A stretch of DNA of 19,938 bases from JBHIFB01 sp046760905 (GCA_046760905.1 JBHIFB010000052.1:1-19938); one strand, 5' to 3'; numbered from the stretch's first letter, positions 6,898 through 14,570 are shown. Program-made: numbers and translations. Notes: a model not told the origin generated them from the letters alone.

Positions 6898-8308
6898 CTT
6901 CACACACCTCCGATTTTCTTACACCACCATGTTTCCTCCAATACCGGAAAAAGAAGGGCAGACCCACCAGAACCGTTCCGATGCCCAGCAGCGACTCGAT
7001 CGGTCGCCCGACGAAGGTATAGACCATTATCCATATGCCGATCATGATGAACAAAGCGGGTATCACCGGATATCCCCATGTGCGGTAAGGACGGGGATTA
7101 TCTGGTTGGCGCCACCGCAACATGTAAATTGCCGCTACAGCCATTGTGGAGAACAGCATAAGACAGAATCCCGCATATGCCAGCAGCTGGTCGAAAGTCC
7201 CTGTGACCATCAACATGATGGCAATGATTGCCTGTAGGACTATTGCCTTGGCAGGCGTATAAAACTTCGGGTGAACCTCTGCGAATAACGGCATGAATAT
7301 ACCGTCTTTCGCCATTGCATAATATACTCGCGGTCCGATGAGAATGAAGGCATTAACAGCCGATAGTATAGAAAGCGCCAGGATTGCATCCGTCCAAACC
7401 GTGACCTGCGGCCCAAACAACGCATTCAAAGTAACGGAACCGATCGCAAGCACATTTGACATCTCTGGTATGGACAGGGCATACAGGTACAATAGATTCA
7501 GCGACATGTAAAGGATTAGAACGCCTCCGGTACCCATAAGAAGTGAGAGTGGAAGATTCCTGTTTGGATTCTTGATCTCTCCGGCTATGTATGCTGAGGA
7601 ATCCCATCCCGAGTAAGCGAACATGACGAAAATGAGCGAGACTCCCACTTTGGGCAGTAAGGAAATCGTGTCAATGGCTGGTCTAGCCCCCTTGAGATGC
7701 GCCCAGTCACCTCTCCCCCATAGAAATCCTGCAATCGCAATCCCGGCCAGAACAGTGATTTTTAGGGTTGTCATGGAATTCTGCAGCAGCGCACCGGTTC
7801 GAACGCCGACGTAATGCATCCAGCTCATCCATGCTATGACAAGAGCGCCGGCCAGATGCCCCCAGGAGACTTTCAGTGAGAAGAAGCCCAGTGGGATCGA
7901 TACGCCGCCGAGTGGGGATAGAACCGGATAGTAAGTGCTCAGATATTCCATGCTGGCCAATGCTCCTGCGGCGACAGGGGCTGAAAATCCGACAAACAGT
8001 GAAGTCCAGCCTGAGAGAAATCCCCACATTGGACCGTAACCATGATATATATATACATAGCTTCCACCAGCCCTGGGATACATAGCACCAAGTTCACCGA
8101 ATGTGAGTGCACCGGTAAGGGCTATGACTCCCCCAAGCAGCCATAATCCCAGGATCCACCAGGGATCCTGCAGGTCCGCGGCCATGATACCGGTAATGGT
8201 CATGATCCCTGTCCCGATCATACTGGTTGCCACTATACCCGTTGCAGTCCAGAGTCCAATGCTGCGCTTTAGCTCCCCGTTGCCACCGGCAGTCCTTGAA
8301 CTCTCCAA
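6860..8308 (-). CDS. APC-superfamily amino-acid permease
   Basis: A 482-residue transporter of the usual length, with about twelve hydrophobic segments. The first helix carries GLWTATGIVATSMIGTGIM, matching the unwound substrate-binding G-x-G segment of APC transporters; the second region has FGELGAMYPRAGGSYVYIYH, the E-L-x-x-x-Y-P-x-x-G-G-x-Y/F hallmark of the family. Later segments include VMFAYSGWDSSAYIAGEIKNPNRNLP, another family signature (shown here in part: YSGWDSS, EIKNPNRN), and the cytoplasmic tail is polar. Family members import or exchange amino acids or polyamines using proton or substrate gradients; the exact substrate cannot be read from sequence. The start is TTG, four bases after GGGAGG. 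A near-consensus promoter lies about 100 bases upstream. Its 3' end overlaps the lipoprotein methyltransferase, forming a two-gene unit. Confidence 0.92.
   Translation of the reverse strand: MESSRTAGGNGELKRSIGLWTATGIVATSMIGTGIMTITGIMAADLQDPWWILGLWLLGGVIALTGALTFGELGAMYPRAGGSYVYIYHGYGPMWGFLSGWTSLFVGFSAPVAAGALASMEYLSTYYPVLSPLGGVSIPLGFFSLKVSWGHLAGALVIAWMSWMHYVGVRTGALLQNSMTTLKITVLAGIAIAGFLWGRGDWAHLKGARPAIDTISLLPKVGVSLIFVMFAYSGWDSSAYIAGEIKNPNRNLPLSLLMGTGGVLILYMSLNLLYLYALSIPEMSNVLAIGSVTLNALFGPQVTVWTDAILALSILSAVNAFILIGPRVYYAMAKDGIFMPLFAEVHPKFYTPAKAIVLQAIIAIMLMVTGTFDQLLAYAGFCLMLFSTMAVAAIYMLRWRQPDNPRPYRTWGYPVIPALFIMIGIWIMVYTFVGRPIESLLGIGTVLVGLPFFFRYWRKHGGVRKSEVCEDETENTSPHSEV
6906..6911 (-). promoter_or_regulatory. 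Ribosome binding site GGAGGT for the lipoprotein methyltransferase, inside the permease gene
   Basis: GGAGGT lies eight bases before the ATG at 6897 and only two bases before a GTG at 6903. Spacing favours the ATG. The site lies within the last codons of the permease. Confidence 0.7.
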
Positions 8309-8405
8309 ATCTCCTCCCTGACTGCTATCTGACGTGCATATGATTGGAATCGTCTAAAGGTTCAGTGACATCGATTAATGCGCTAAACCTCCATGCGCCT
8401 CACTG

Positions 8406-8434
8406 ATGATATCGCAGCGGGAAGAGCTTGTCAA
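8406..8434 (-). promoter_or_regulatory. Sigma-70-type promoter for the permease operon
   Basis: On the minus strand, TTGACA (8434-8429), a 17-base spacer and TATCAT (8411-8406) match the consensus in 6 of 6 and 5 of 6 positions. Transcription would start near 8399, giving a leader of about 90 bases before the TTG start at 8308. Confidence 0.72.
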
Positions 8435-8590
8435 TGAAGTTCAATGCATTACAGAAAATACCTGCACTTCGACTTGAGATTGCGTACAGGCTTTGATGGA
8501 ATTGGAGAGGAAATGAGAACGACCCGGGTTTTATATCCATTCGTTTGTTGAAAAGGGGAATGAGATTATGAGTTGGCCGATTATAAGAAC

Positions 8591-8619
8591 TTGACGATTT
8601 CATTCTGTGTTGCTAGTTT
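8591..8619 (+). promoter_or_regulatory. Possible promoter for the ICMT-family gene
   Basis: TTGACG (5 of 6), 17 bases, then TAGTTT (3 of 6). The -35 and spacing are good, the -10 poor. The start codon is about 120 bases downstream. It faces away from the permease promoter, as expected in a divergent region. Confidence 0.32.
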
Positions 8620-8745
8620 TACCTAACACAACACAGGCGATGAATCATCATAAAAGAGAAAATGCGACGCTCACCGGTACCATAATTATCAGACATTCGC
8701 GCCTTTTCCGTCGGTCGGCACTAGCTTTTTGGGTGAGGTATTTAC

Positions 8746-9441
8746 ATGAAAACTGAAGCGAAGGGTTCGAGATTTCTGACTGTGATGGGATGGACTGCGA
8801 TCATCCTTTTTGCGGCGATTTATGTCATCGAACTGTTTCCGCATCACGGGCCACCCGTCACGATAATCTGGATTCGAGAGAGTCTCGGAACCGGGGGCCT
8901 GATCATATTGAACATAGTCATCGTGCTTGCTTTTCTGGCATTGCTGCCGTTTCGGAGGCCGACGAAGAATGTATGGAAATCCCATAGCGCCTTTTTTGCT
9001 TTTGTAATCGCTTTGATGACCGAAATGTTCGGCTGGCCGCTTTTTATTTTCCTGGTTTCGCCTTTTTTTGAGGTGCCGACGCTCGCACGAGGCTTTTTTG
9101 GGACTGTTGGACACTGGCCAGCCTCGGTTGGTACGGCCATAAGCCTTTTTGGTATTGTCTTGATAGCGATCGGTTGGAAACAGATTCACGCTGCTCAAGG
9201 TCTTGTAAGCAGTGGTCTGTATAGATACATACGTCATCCGCAGTACTCGGGCATATTCCTATTCACTCTTGGCTGGATTATGCATTGGCCCACTGTGCTG
9301 ACGTTGCTTCTGTGGCCTATATTAATCGCCGCTTATGTTTGGCTAGCACGTTTCGAAGAAAAACAAGCGCTGGAAGAGTTCGGTGAATCATATCAGGCAT
9401 ATGCCAGAGAGACTAAAAGATTTATTCCGTTCTTGGTTTAA
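8746..9441 (+). CDS. ICMT-family (isoprenylcysteine carboxyl methyltransferase-like) membrane methyltransferase
   Basis: A 231-residue integral membrane protein with about five or six hydrophobic helices, beginning FLTVMGWTAIILFAAIYVIE. The C-terminal third carries the SAM-binding signature of the ICMT/PEMT/NnrU superfamily: G-L-V-S-S-G-L-Y-R-Y-I-R-H-P-Q-Y-S-G, a helical pair (LFTLGWIMHWPT, LLLWPILIAAYVWLA), then F-E-E-K-Q-A-L-E-E-F-G-E-S-Y-Q-A-Y, with the conserved E-E that contacts SAM. Bacterial relatives methylate small thiols, lipids or unknown acceptors at the membrane; there is no prenylated CaaX protein system to suggest the eukaryotic role. The ribosome site GAGGT lies about six bases before the ATG. 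It is monocistronic as far as seen. A broken relative is at 5534-6060. Confidence 0.85.
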   Translation: MKTEAKGSRFLTVMGWTAIILFAAIYVIELFPHHGPPVTIIWIRESLGTGGLIILNIVIVLAFLALLPFRRPTKNVWKSHSAFFAFVIALMTEMFGWPLFIFLVSPFFEVPTLARGFFGTVGHWPASVGTAISLFGIVLIAIGWKQIHAAQGLVSSGLYRYIRHPQYSGIFLFTLGWIMHWPTVLTLLLWPILIAAYVWLARFEEKQALEEFGESYQAYARETKRFIPFLV

Positions 9442-9547
9442 CTGTATCTGTCGGCTTTCTTCTGTGCAGAATACATTGATAAATCTATCAGTTACTCACT
9501 CACGGATTCAACAGTACATTTAATTTTCATTTCGTTGCAGGTATTAG

Positions 9548-9763
9548 TTTCGGCTTGAGTATCATCTGGTACTCGATATTGAAGAAAAGTATCTTGCTCC
9601 TCCATTGGAGGCTCTGGGCGAAAAAGCACTTGTTAAACGACTCAATAATGAGCATAAGGAACTTCGATCTCGTGTCAGTGATAAGACGCAACGCTCCCTC
9701 TCGGCTTTGAAAATATTCGGTGAAATACTTGAAGCGCACATTCGATTATTGACATGGGCATGA
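9548..9763 (+). pseudogene. Decayed hemerythrin-like (HHE) domain
   Basis: An open plus-strand stretch with no usable start (TAG at 9545) reads FRLEYHLVLDIEEKYLAPP, then LEALGEKALVKRLNNEHKEL, R-S-R-V and F-G-E-I-L-E-A-H-I-R before ending L-L-T-W-A-stop. The pattern I-E-E-K-Y-L-x-P-x-L-E, N-E-H-K-E-L-R and L-x-A-H-I-R is that of bacterial hemerythrin HHE proteins, which bind a di-iron or haem-type site through His and acidic residues. The expected K-E-E-R-x-L-F-P end is missing in this frame; a different frame gives HEEMLYF at 9759-9779, suggesting a frameshift. The N-terminal helix is absent. The segment ends in the promoter of the next operon, whose -35 box overlaps its last codons. I regard it as a gene relic. 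Confidence 0.65.
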
Positions 9764-9777
9764 AGAGATGCTATACT
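9749..9777 (+). promoter_or_regulatory. Near-consensus sigma-70 promoter of the cytochrome-ferredoxin-NrfD operon
   Basis: TTGACA (9749-9754), exactly 17 bases, then TATACT (9772-9777): 6 of 6 and 5 of 6 matches. Transcription would begin near 9784, leaving a leader of about 30 bases to the GTG at 9814 or 54 bases to the ATG at 9838. The sequence implies strong, possibly constitutive expression; no operator is evident. Confidence 0.8.
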
Positions 9778-9813
9778 TCTCAAAATTTTAATATCCTATA
9801 AAAAACGGGAAGA

Positions 9814-10569
9814 GTGAAGGCCATTAACCGGAGATCTATGATTCCGCATCAAGTAAGAAATCTTCTCGTAGTTTTTATAATCGTTGGTGCTGCACTTATC
9901 ATCGTGAGGCAGTACTTAATCCCTCCAACATTTGGTGAACTCGGACATTACAGAGCATCAGTGCTCGATACGATTGCCTCTCAGGAGCTGCAATATGCCG
10001 GTCATCAAAGCTGCGTCGAATGTCATCTTGATGTGGAGGAAGTGAAAAGGGCCTCATATCACAGGGGACTTTCCTGCGAAATCTGCCATGGACCTGCTTA
10101 TAAGCATACCCAGGCACCGGATGAGTATCAACCGATAATACCAGAGAAGCGTGCAAATTGTACAATCTGCCATGAATACAATCCCTCAAGGCCGACGGGT
10201 TTTCCGCAGATCGATCCCCTCTCTCACAACCCGAACAAACGATGCATGTCCTGCCATGAACCACATGATCCAAGGCCTCCTCATGTACCGGGGGAGTGCT
10301 CAGCGTGTCATGCAGAGATTTCAAGGATGAAATCCATATCACACCACGCCCGACTGGAATGTACGACTTGCCATGAGACGGAGGAAGAGCACAAGATAAG
10401 CCCCAGGACGATCCGTCCTACCAAACCCGCCGCCCGTGAGTTCTGCGGGGGATGCCATGCGAAGGGTGCAGGGAGCCCCCGGGAGATTCCGCGGGTGGAC
10501 CTGGATACTCACGGTTTCGGTTATGTCTGCTGGCAATGTCATTACCCTCACTATCCCGAGGTTCGCTGA
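9814..10569 (+). CDS. Membrane-anchored octahaem c-type cytochrome
   Basis: A 251-residue protein with one N-terminal membrane helix (about 16-32, NLLVVFIIVGAALIIV) that should leave the rest in the periplasm. Eight CxxCH haem-binding motifs follow: CVECH (67), CEICH, CTICH, CMSCH, CSACH, CTTCH, CGGCH and CWQCH. Extra histidines (SYH, SHH, EPH, YPH) are available as distal ligands. The spacing recalls the cytochrome c3/NrfB/NapC class that passes electrons between a quinone-reacting membrane unit and periplasmic partners. The start is uncertain: GTG at 9814 has GGGA three bases before it, whereas ATG at 9838 has GGAG four bases before it; both keep the membrane helix. It is the first gene of a three-gene operon behind a strong promoter. 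The physiological partner is not identified. Confidence 0.9.
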   Translation: MKAINRRSMIPHQVRNLLVVFIIVGAALIIVRQYLIPPTFGELGHYRASVLDTIASQELQYAGHQSCVECHLDVEEVKRASYHRGLSCEICHGPAYKHTQAPDEYQPIIPEKRANCTICHEYNPSRPTGFPQIDPLSHNPNKRCMSCHEPHDPRPPHVPGECSACHAEISRMKSISHHARLECTTCHETEEEHKISPRTIRPTKPAAREFCGGCHAKGAGSPREIPRVDLDTHGFGYVCWQCHYPHYPEVR

Positions 10570-10570
10570 T

Positions 10571-11347
10571 ATGGGCGGCGAACGTAAGCATATGAGCAGG
10601 AGAAAATTCCTTGAAAGATTTCTTTATGTACTTCCTGTAACGGGTCTTTTCACAAGCATCTTGGACCTGCTTTCTCCCGTCTTCGGAATGCCCCGAGTTG
10701 GAAACTATGATCCAAAGGAGCACTATTATGCGATGGGGATTAGCGTGGACAAATGCATTGGTTGCGGCAGATGTGCCGATGCATGTAAAAGCGAGAACAA
10801 TGTACCACGTGAACCCTTTTTCTTCCGCACATGGGTAGAACGTTACATCATAGCAATCGATGGGGAGTCAATCGTCGATAGCCCAAACGGGGGAATAGAT
10901 GGATTCCCCCCAACTATCCACGAAAGAGAGATAGTACGCACGTTCTTCGTTCCCAAGCTGTGCAATCACTGTGACAATCCACCATGTGTTCAGGTATGTC
11001 CGGTCGGGGCCACTTTCAAAACGCAGGATGGTGTAATCCTTGTCGACAACGATTACTGCATCGGTTGCAGATATTGCATTCAGGCCTGTCCTTACGGAGC
11101 CCGGTTCCTCCACCCGGAAACCAAGACTGCCGAGAAGTGCACTTTCTGCTATCACAGGATCGTGCGGGGCCTTCAACCTGCGTGTGTCGAAGTTTGTCCG
11201 ACCGAGGCGAGAATCTTCGGTGAGGTTGAGAAGAGAAATAGCCCGCTGGCGCGTTTCGTGCGATTCAACGTAATCCAGGTGCTCAAGCCATACCTCAATA
11301 CGGAGCCAAAAGTATACTATGCAGCGCTGGATGGCGAGGTGAGGTAA
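10571..11347 (+). CDS. Tat-exported ferredoxin subunit with four [4Fe-4S] sites (HybA/NrfC/PsrB-like)
   Basis: A 258-residue protein. The N-terminus has a twin-arginine motif (SRRKFLERF, 9-17) followed by the hydrophobic stretch LYVLPVTGLFTSIL, so it should be exported folded. Sixteen cysteines sit in four ferredoxin-type groups: CIGCGRCADAC, CNHCDNPPCVQVCP, CIGCRYCIQACP, and CTFC followed by CVEVCP. This is the arrangement of the iron-sulfur subunits of membrane-bound oxidoreductases (PsrB, DmsB, HybA, NrfC) and related quinone complexes. It should relay electrons between the cytochrome and the NrfD-type subunit. I choose ATG at 10571 because CGAGG lies nine bases upstream and the start is one base after the cytochrome stop; the open frame extends further upstream but only within the cytochrome gene. 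ATG at 10592 is a weaker alternative. Confidence 0.9.
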   Translation: MGGERKHMSRRKFLERFLYVLPVTGLFTSILDLLSPVFGMPRVGNYDPKEHYYAMGISVDKCIGCGRCADACKSENNVPREPFFFRTWVERYIIAIDGESIVDSPNGGIDGFPPTIHEREIVRTFFVPKLCNHCDNPPCVQVCPVGATFKTQDGVILVDNDYCIGCRYCIQACPYGARFLHPETKTAEKCTFCYHRIVRGLQPACVEVCPTEARIFGEVEKRNSPLARFVRFNVIQVLKPYLNTEPKVYYAALDGEVR

Positions 11348-11349
11348 CA

Positions 11350-12570
11350 TTGGAAGAAATGTATGAACATTTACTCTCCTCTCTAAAACAGGTGACGGGT
11401 TACATCTACCCGAATGAAGTGGAACTCCACTGGGGAATTCTGATCGTTGTCTACCCGTATGTCACCGGCCTTGTCGCAGGAGCCTTCATCCTGGCATCCC
11501 TCGAGCGAGTGTTTGATGTCAGAGAGGTTCAACCTACATACCGGCTCTCTTTGCTCACCGCCCTCGCCTTCCTCTTCGTCGCCCCACTTCCCCTGCTCTC
11601 ACATCTGGGCCATCCCGAAAGAGCGTTTGAAATCTTTCTCACCCCTCACCTGAAATCGGCAATGGCTATGTTCGGTTTCGTATATGCCTGGTACCTGGCT
11701 GTGGTCCTTTTGCTCGAGATATGGTTCGATTACAGAAAAGACATAGTCCTGCGCTCCCGCATGCACGGGGGCTGGAAGAAGTGGAGCTACAGGATACTCA
11801 CCCTGGGTTCGACCGACCTCTCAAAGAAATCCCTCGCATTCGACGACAAGGCAGGCAAGTTCATAACGATTATTGGCATCCCATCCGCATTCCTGCTACA
11901 CGGTTATGTTGGATTCATTTTCGGCTCAGTAAAGGCAAATCCATGGTGGAGCAGTGTTCTCATGCCCATCGTGTTTTTGTTCTCGGCCATCGTTTCCGGG
12001 ATTTCACTCATGCTGCTCATTTACATGGCTACAAGCCTCATGAGATGGCAGGAGATCGACACGATGCGTTTCACGGTTTGCCTGGACAAGCTGGCTCAGT
12101 TCCTCCTTTATGCGCTCATAATTGACTTCTCCCTTGAAGTTCTCGATTTCATCCACCGCCTCTATGAATCCGAAGAGTCGATCAAGATCCTTTCACAAAT
12201 GATATACAGCAGGCTGTTCATAAGCCTCATTATCGTTCAAGTGCTTCTTGGCACACTCCTGCCGATGGGCTCCCTTGCTCTGGTGAGGTTTATGAAATTC
12301 CCGGCGGAAATGAGAAGGCTCATCTATTTTCTTGCCGCTCTTTTAATACAGATCGGGATCTTCAGCATAAGGTGGAATGTTGTCGTTGGCGGCCAGCTCT
12401 TCTCGAAGAGTCTCAGGGGACTGACGATTTACAAGATGCAATACCTTGGTATCGAAGGCCTCTTCATGGCCATGGGATTTCTCATCCTTCCATTCATCAT
12501 CCTCTATATCCTCGTGAAGATCCTGCCTCCCTGGCCCGAGGCGGAGATGGAAGTCAGCGAAACAAATTAG
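11350..12570 (+). CDS. NrfD/PsrC-type quinone-interacting membrane subunit
   Basis: A 406-residue integral membrane protein with about eight to ten hydrophobic segments and the opening GYIYPNEVELHWGILIVVY followed by PYVTGLVAGAFILASL, typical of NrfD/PsrC subunits. The stretch LPLLSHLGHPERAFEIFLTP matches the conserved L-D-L-G-x-P-x-R segment; next comes KSAMAMFGFVYAWYLAVVLL, where S-A-M replaces the more usual S-x-M-S. Such subunits oxidise or reduce menaquinone or ubiquinone at the periplasmic side and exchange electrons with the attached ferredoxin. The start is TTG, two bases past the previous stop, with GAGG about six bases upstream; ATG at 11359 is possible but has no good ribosome site. 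No molybdopterin, nitrite reductase or hydrogenase catalytic gene follows; the next gene is glnS. Confidence 0.9.
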   Translation: MEEMYEHLLSSLKQVTGYIYPNEVELHWGILIVVYPYVTGLVAGAFILASLERVFDVREVQPTYRLSLLTALAFLFVAPLPLLSHLGHPERAFEIFLTPHLKSAMAMFGFVYAWYLAVVLLLEIWFDYRKDIVLRSRMHGGWKKWSYRILTLGSTDLSKKSLAFDDKAGKFITIIGIPSAFLLHGYVGFIFGSVKANPWWSSVLMPIVFLFSAIVSGISLMLLIYMATSLMRWQEIDTMRFTVCLDKLAQFLLYALIIDFSLEVLDFIHRLYESEESIKILSQMIYSRLFISLIIVQVLLGTLLPMGSLALVRFMKFPAEMRRLIYFLAALLIQIGIFSIRWNVVVGGQLFSKSLRGLTIYKMQYLGIEGLFMAMGFLILPFIILYILVKILPPWPEAEMEVSETN

Positions 12571-12705
12571 CGCTCAGGTGGCTGGCAGTATCGCCATCTT
12601 TCCGCCGTAATGTCAGCCCCTCCCGGCAACAAACCGGTTGCTGCTTCCAATAATCTGGAAAAATATTAAATTTATATATCGTCAACCTGGCACGGAGAGA
12701 TCCGG

Positions 12706-12743
12706 TATACTATATTGTCACGTTGCTGATTGTATTATTCTAT
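12706..12743 (+). promoter_or_regulatory. Weak promoter candidates upstream of glnS
   Basis: TATACT (12706-12711) is a good -10 but lacks a matching -35 at 16-18 bases. TTGTCA (12715-12720) is a good -35, but 17 bases later only TTCTAT is found. At least one promoter is expected here because the gap behind the NrfD gene is about 200 bases, but the sequence does not settle which. Confidence 0.25.
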
Positions 12744-12769
12744 CTCGCATCGATCAGAAATAGTGAGCA

Positions 12770-14539
12770 ATGAAACCACCGGAGAGCGGTGCAGGAAAGA
12801 AAGACAAGGGAAAAAACGAGGGTAGCGCTCTGGCTCGCGACACCAATCCTAAGGCGACGAAGGATTTCATACGAAATATAATCACGGAAGACCTGAGGAC
12901 TAATAAATACAATGGAAGAGTCCACACAAGGTTCCCACCGGAGCCCAACGGCTATCTTCACATCGGGCACGCGAAATCCATCTGCCTGAACTTCGGAATT
13001 GCCGCGGAATACGGCGGGCTTTGCAACCTGCGGTTCGATGATACCAATCCGAGTAAGGAGGACATCGAATATGTGGAATCGATTATGGAAGATGTCCGAT
13101 GGCTCGGCTTCGACTGGGATGATCGCCTTTATTATGCTTCCGACTACTTCGAGCAGCTATACCAGTACGCATTGCAGTTGATAAGGAAGGGAAAGGCCTA
13201 TGTCTGTGATTTAAGCCCCGATGAGATCAGGGAATACCGAGGAACCCTAACCGAACCGGGAAGAGAGAGCCCTTATAGGAACCGCTCTGTCGAAGAGAAC
13301 CTGGACCTTTTCGAGCGCATGCGTGCCGGTGAGTTCGAGGACGGTTCCCGAGTACTCAGAGCTAAGATCGACATGGCAGCTCCAAACCTGAACATGCGAG
13401 ACCCGGTCATCTATCGGATTCTGCACTCGGCCCACCATAGGACGGGAGACAGATGGTGCATTTACCCAATGTATGATTTTACCCATTGCATCTCCGATTC
13501 CATCGAAAAGATCACGCATTCGCTCTGCACTCTCGAGTTCGAAGACCACCGCCCTCTATATGATTGGTTCCTGGATGAATTGAACATCTATCATCCGCAG
13601 CAGATAGAGTTCGCTCGCCTGAATATCAGCCACACAGTGCTGAGCAAACGAAGACTTCTGGAGCTTGTGGAGGGGGGATATGTCTCAGGGTGGGATGATC
13701 CTCGCATGCCAACCATATCAGGCCTTCGGCGGCGTGGATACACACCCGCATCCATCCGAAGCTTCTGTGATCGGATTGGAGTGGCCAAGAGGGAGAGCAC
13801 AGTGGATGTCTCACTCCTGGAACATAGCATCCGTGAGGACCTGAATAAAAGAGCCCAGCGCGTCATGGCAGTGCTTCGTCCACTCCGGCTGATCATAGAC
13901 AATTATCCCAAGGGAAAGGTGGAAGAAGTGGATGCTGTGAACAATCCCGAGGATGCTGGTATGGGAACTCGAAAGATCCCCTTCTCACGTGAGCTGTACA
14001 TCGAAAGGGACGATTTTCGCGAAGAGCCTCCGAGGAAGTTTTTCAGACTGGCTCCAGGACGCGAGGTTCGACTCAAGCACGCCTATTACATCACCTGCGA
14101 CCGTGTTGTTAAGGACGAGCGAACCGGTGAGATTGTTGAACTGCATTGCAGCTACGATCCAAAGACCCGCGGCGGCACCTCCGATGATGGTCGGATAGTA
14201 AGGGGCACCCTGCACTGGGTCTCAGCGCCCCACGCACTCGAAGCGGAGGTACGCCTCTACGATCATCTTTTCACTAAAGCAGACCCGGGCGATGAGCCAG
14301 AAGGTTCAGATTTCAAATCCTTCCTGAATCCGAATTCGCTTGAAACACTGACTTCGTGCAAGGTTGAGCCGAGCCTTACCAACGCTAAACCAGGGGACCG
14401 ATACCAATTCCTCAGGCAAGGCTACTTCTGCGTCGATTCGGTTGACTCCACCGATAAGAGACTTGTATTCAACCGAACGGTGACTCTGCGTGACACCTGG
14501 GCCAAGATAGAAAGAGCACAGCAAAAAAGCTCAGAATAA
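12770..14539 (+). CDS. glnS: Glutaminyl-tRNA synthetase
   Basis: A 589-residue class I aminoacyl-tRNA synthetase that charges tRNA-Gln with glutamine in the cytoplasm. The catalytic Rossmann domain begins HTRFPPEPNGYLHIGHAKSI, with the HIGH signature at 64-67. LRFDDTNPSKE and IYPMYDFTHCISDSIE are GlnRS hallmarks. The KMSKS-type loop is VLSKRR (290-295), preceded by LNISHT. The C-terminal anticodon-binding beta-barrels are complete (GTLHWVSAPHALEAEVRLYD, then FLRQGYFCVDS). The length is a little over E. coli GlnRS because of about 25 extra, low-complexity basic residues at the N-terminus. The start ATG has only a weak GAGC ribosome site. Its presence implies direct Gln-tRNA charging rather than sole reliance on the GatCAB route; that follows from family knowledge. 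Confidence 0.97.
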   Translation: MKPPESGAGKKDKGKNEGSALARDTNPKATKDFIRNIITEDLRTNKYNGRVHTRFPPEPNGYLHIGHAKSICLNFGIAAEYGGLCNLRFDDTNPSKEDIEYVESIMEDVRWLGFDWDDRLYYASDYFEQLYQYALQLIRKGKAYVCDLSPDEIREYRGTLTEPGRESPYRNRSVEENLDLFERMRAGEFEDGSRVLRAKIDMAAPNLNMRDPVIYRILHSAHHRTGDRWCIYPMYDFTHCISDSIEKITHSLCTLEFEDHRPLYDWFLDELNIYHPQQIEFARLNISHTVLSKRRLLELVEGGYVSGWDDPRMPTISGLRRRGYTPASIRSFCDRIGVAKRESTVDVSLLEHSIREDLNKRAQRVMAVLRPLRLIIDNYPKGKVEEVDAVNNPEDAGMGTRKIPFSRELYIERDDFREEPPRKFFRLAPGREVRLKHAYYITCDRVVKDERTGEIVELHCSYDPKTRGGTSDDGRIVRGTLHWVSAPHALEAEVRLYDHLFTKADPGDEPEGSDFKSFLNPNSLETLTSCKVEPSLTNAKPGDRYQFLRQGYFCVDSVDSTDKRLVFNRTVTLRDTWAKIERAQQKSSE

Positions 14540-14541
14540 AA

Positions 14542-14570
14542 GATGCCCACACGCTTTGCATATGGGCATC
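14542..14570 (+). terminator. Hairpin just after glnS, possible terminator
   Basis: GATGCCCA and TGGGCATC form a perfect eight-base-pair stem around a 13-base loop, starting three bases after the glnS stop. No U-rich tract follows directly (a TTTT lies about ten bases on), so intrinsic termination may be weak, or the hairpin may protect the 3' end of the mRNA. Confidence 0.5.

Larger units (their letters stand above)
8309..8745. other. Divergent intergenic region without an identifiable gene
   Basis: This 437-base spacer separates the minus-strand permease from the plus-strand methyltransferase. It holds the permease promoter and a weaker plus-strand promoter candidate. All six frames are broken by stops, and none of the short frames resembles a protein I recognise. 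One plus-strand reading around 8430-8575 (MKFNALQKIPALRLEIAYRL, stop, then NDPGFISIRLLKRGMRL) looks faintly protein-like and could be an old gene remnant, but I cannot name it. Confidence 0.5.
9442..9813. other. Spacer between the ICMT-family gene and the cytochrome operon
   Basis: This 372-base spacer has no intact gene. Its right two-thirds hold the hemerythrin-like relic and the cytochrome-operon promoter. The first hundred bases (9442-9547) show nothing recognisable: no clear terminator hairpin and no repeat. Confidence 0.55.

Noticed and set aside
8400..8603. Minus-strand 67-codon frame in the divergent spacer
   Set aside because: Overlaps the permease promoter, lacks a ribosome site, and the protein resembles nothing.
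8689..9237. Long minus-strand frame opposite the ICMT-family gene
   Set aside because: Basic, low-complexity antisense shadow of a gene with clear family motifs.
9562..9783. Minus-strand frames opposite the hemerythrin-like relic
   Set aside because: The plus-strand translation carries the family pattern; the minus frames do not.
10868..11350. Minus-strand 160-codon frame opposite the ferredoxin gene
   Set aside because: Antisense of sixteen conserved cysteine codons; no independent coding evidence.
12626..12641. GCAAC/GTTGC hairpin after the NrfD gene
   Set aside because: Only five base pairs and no T-tract, too weak to call a terminator.
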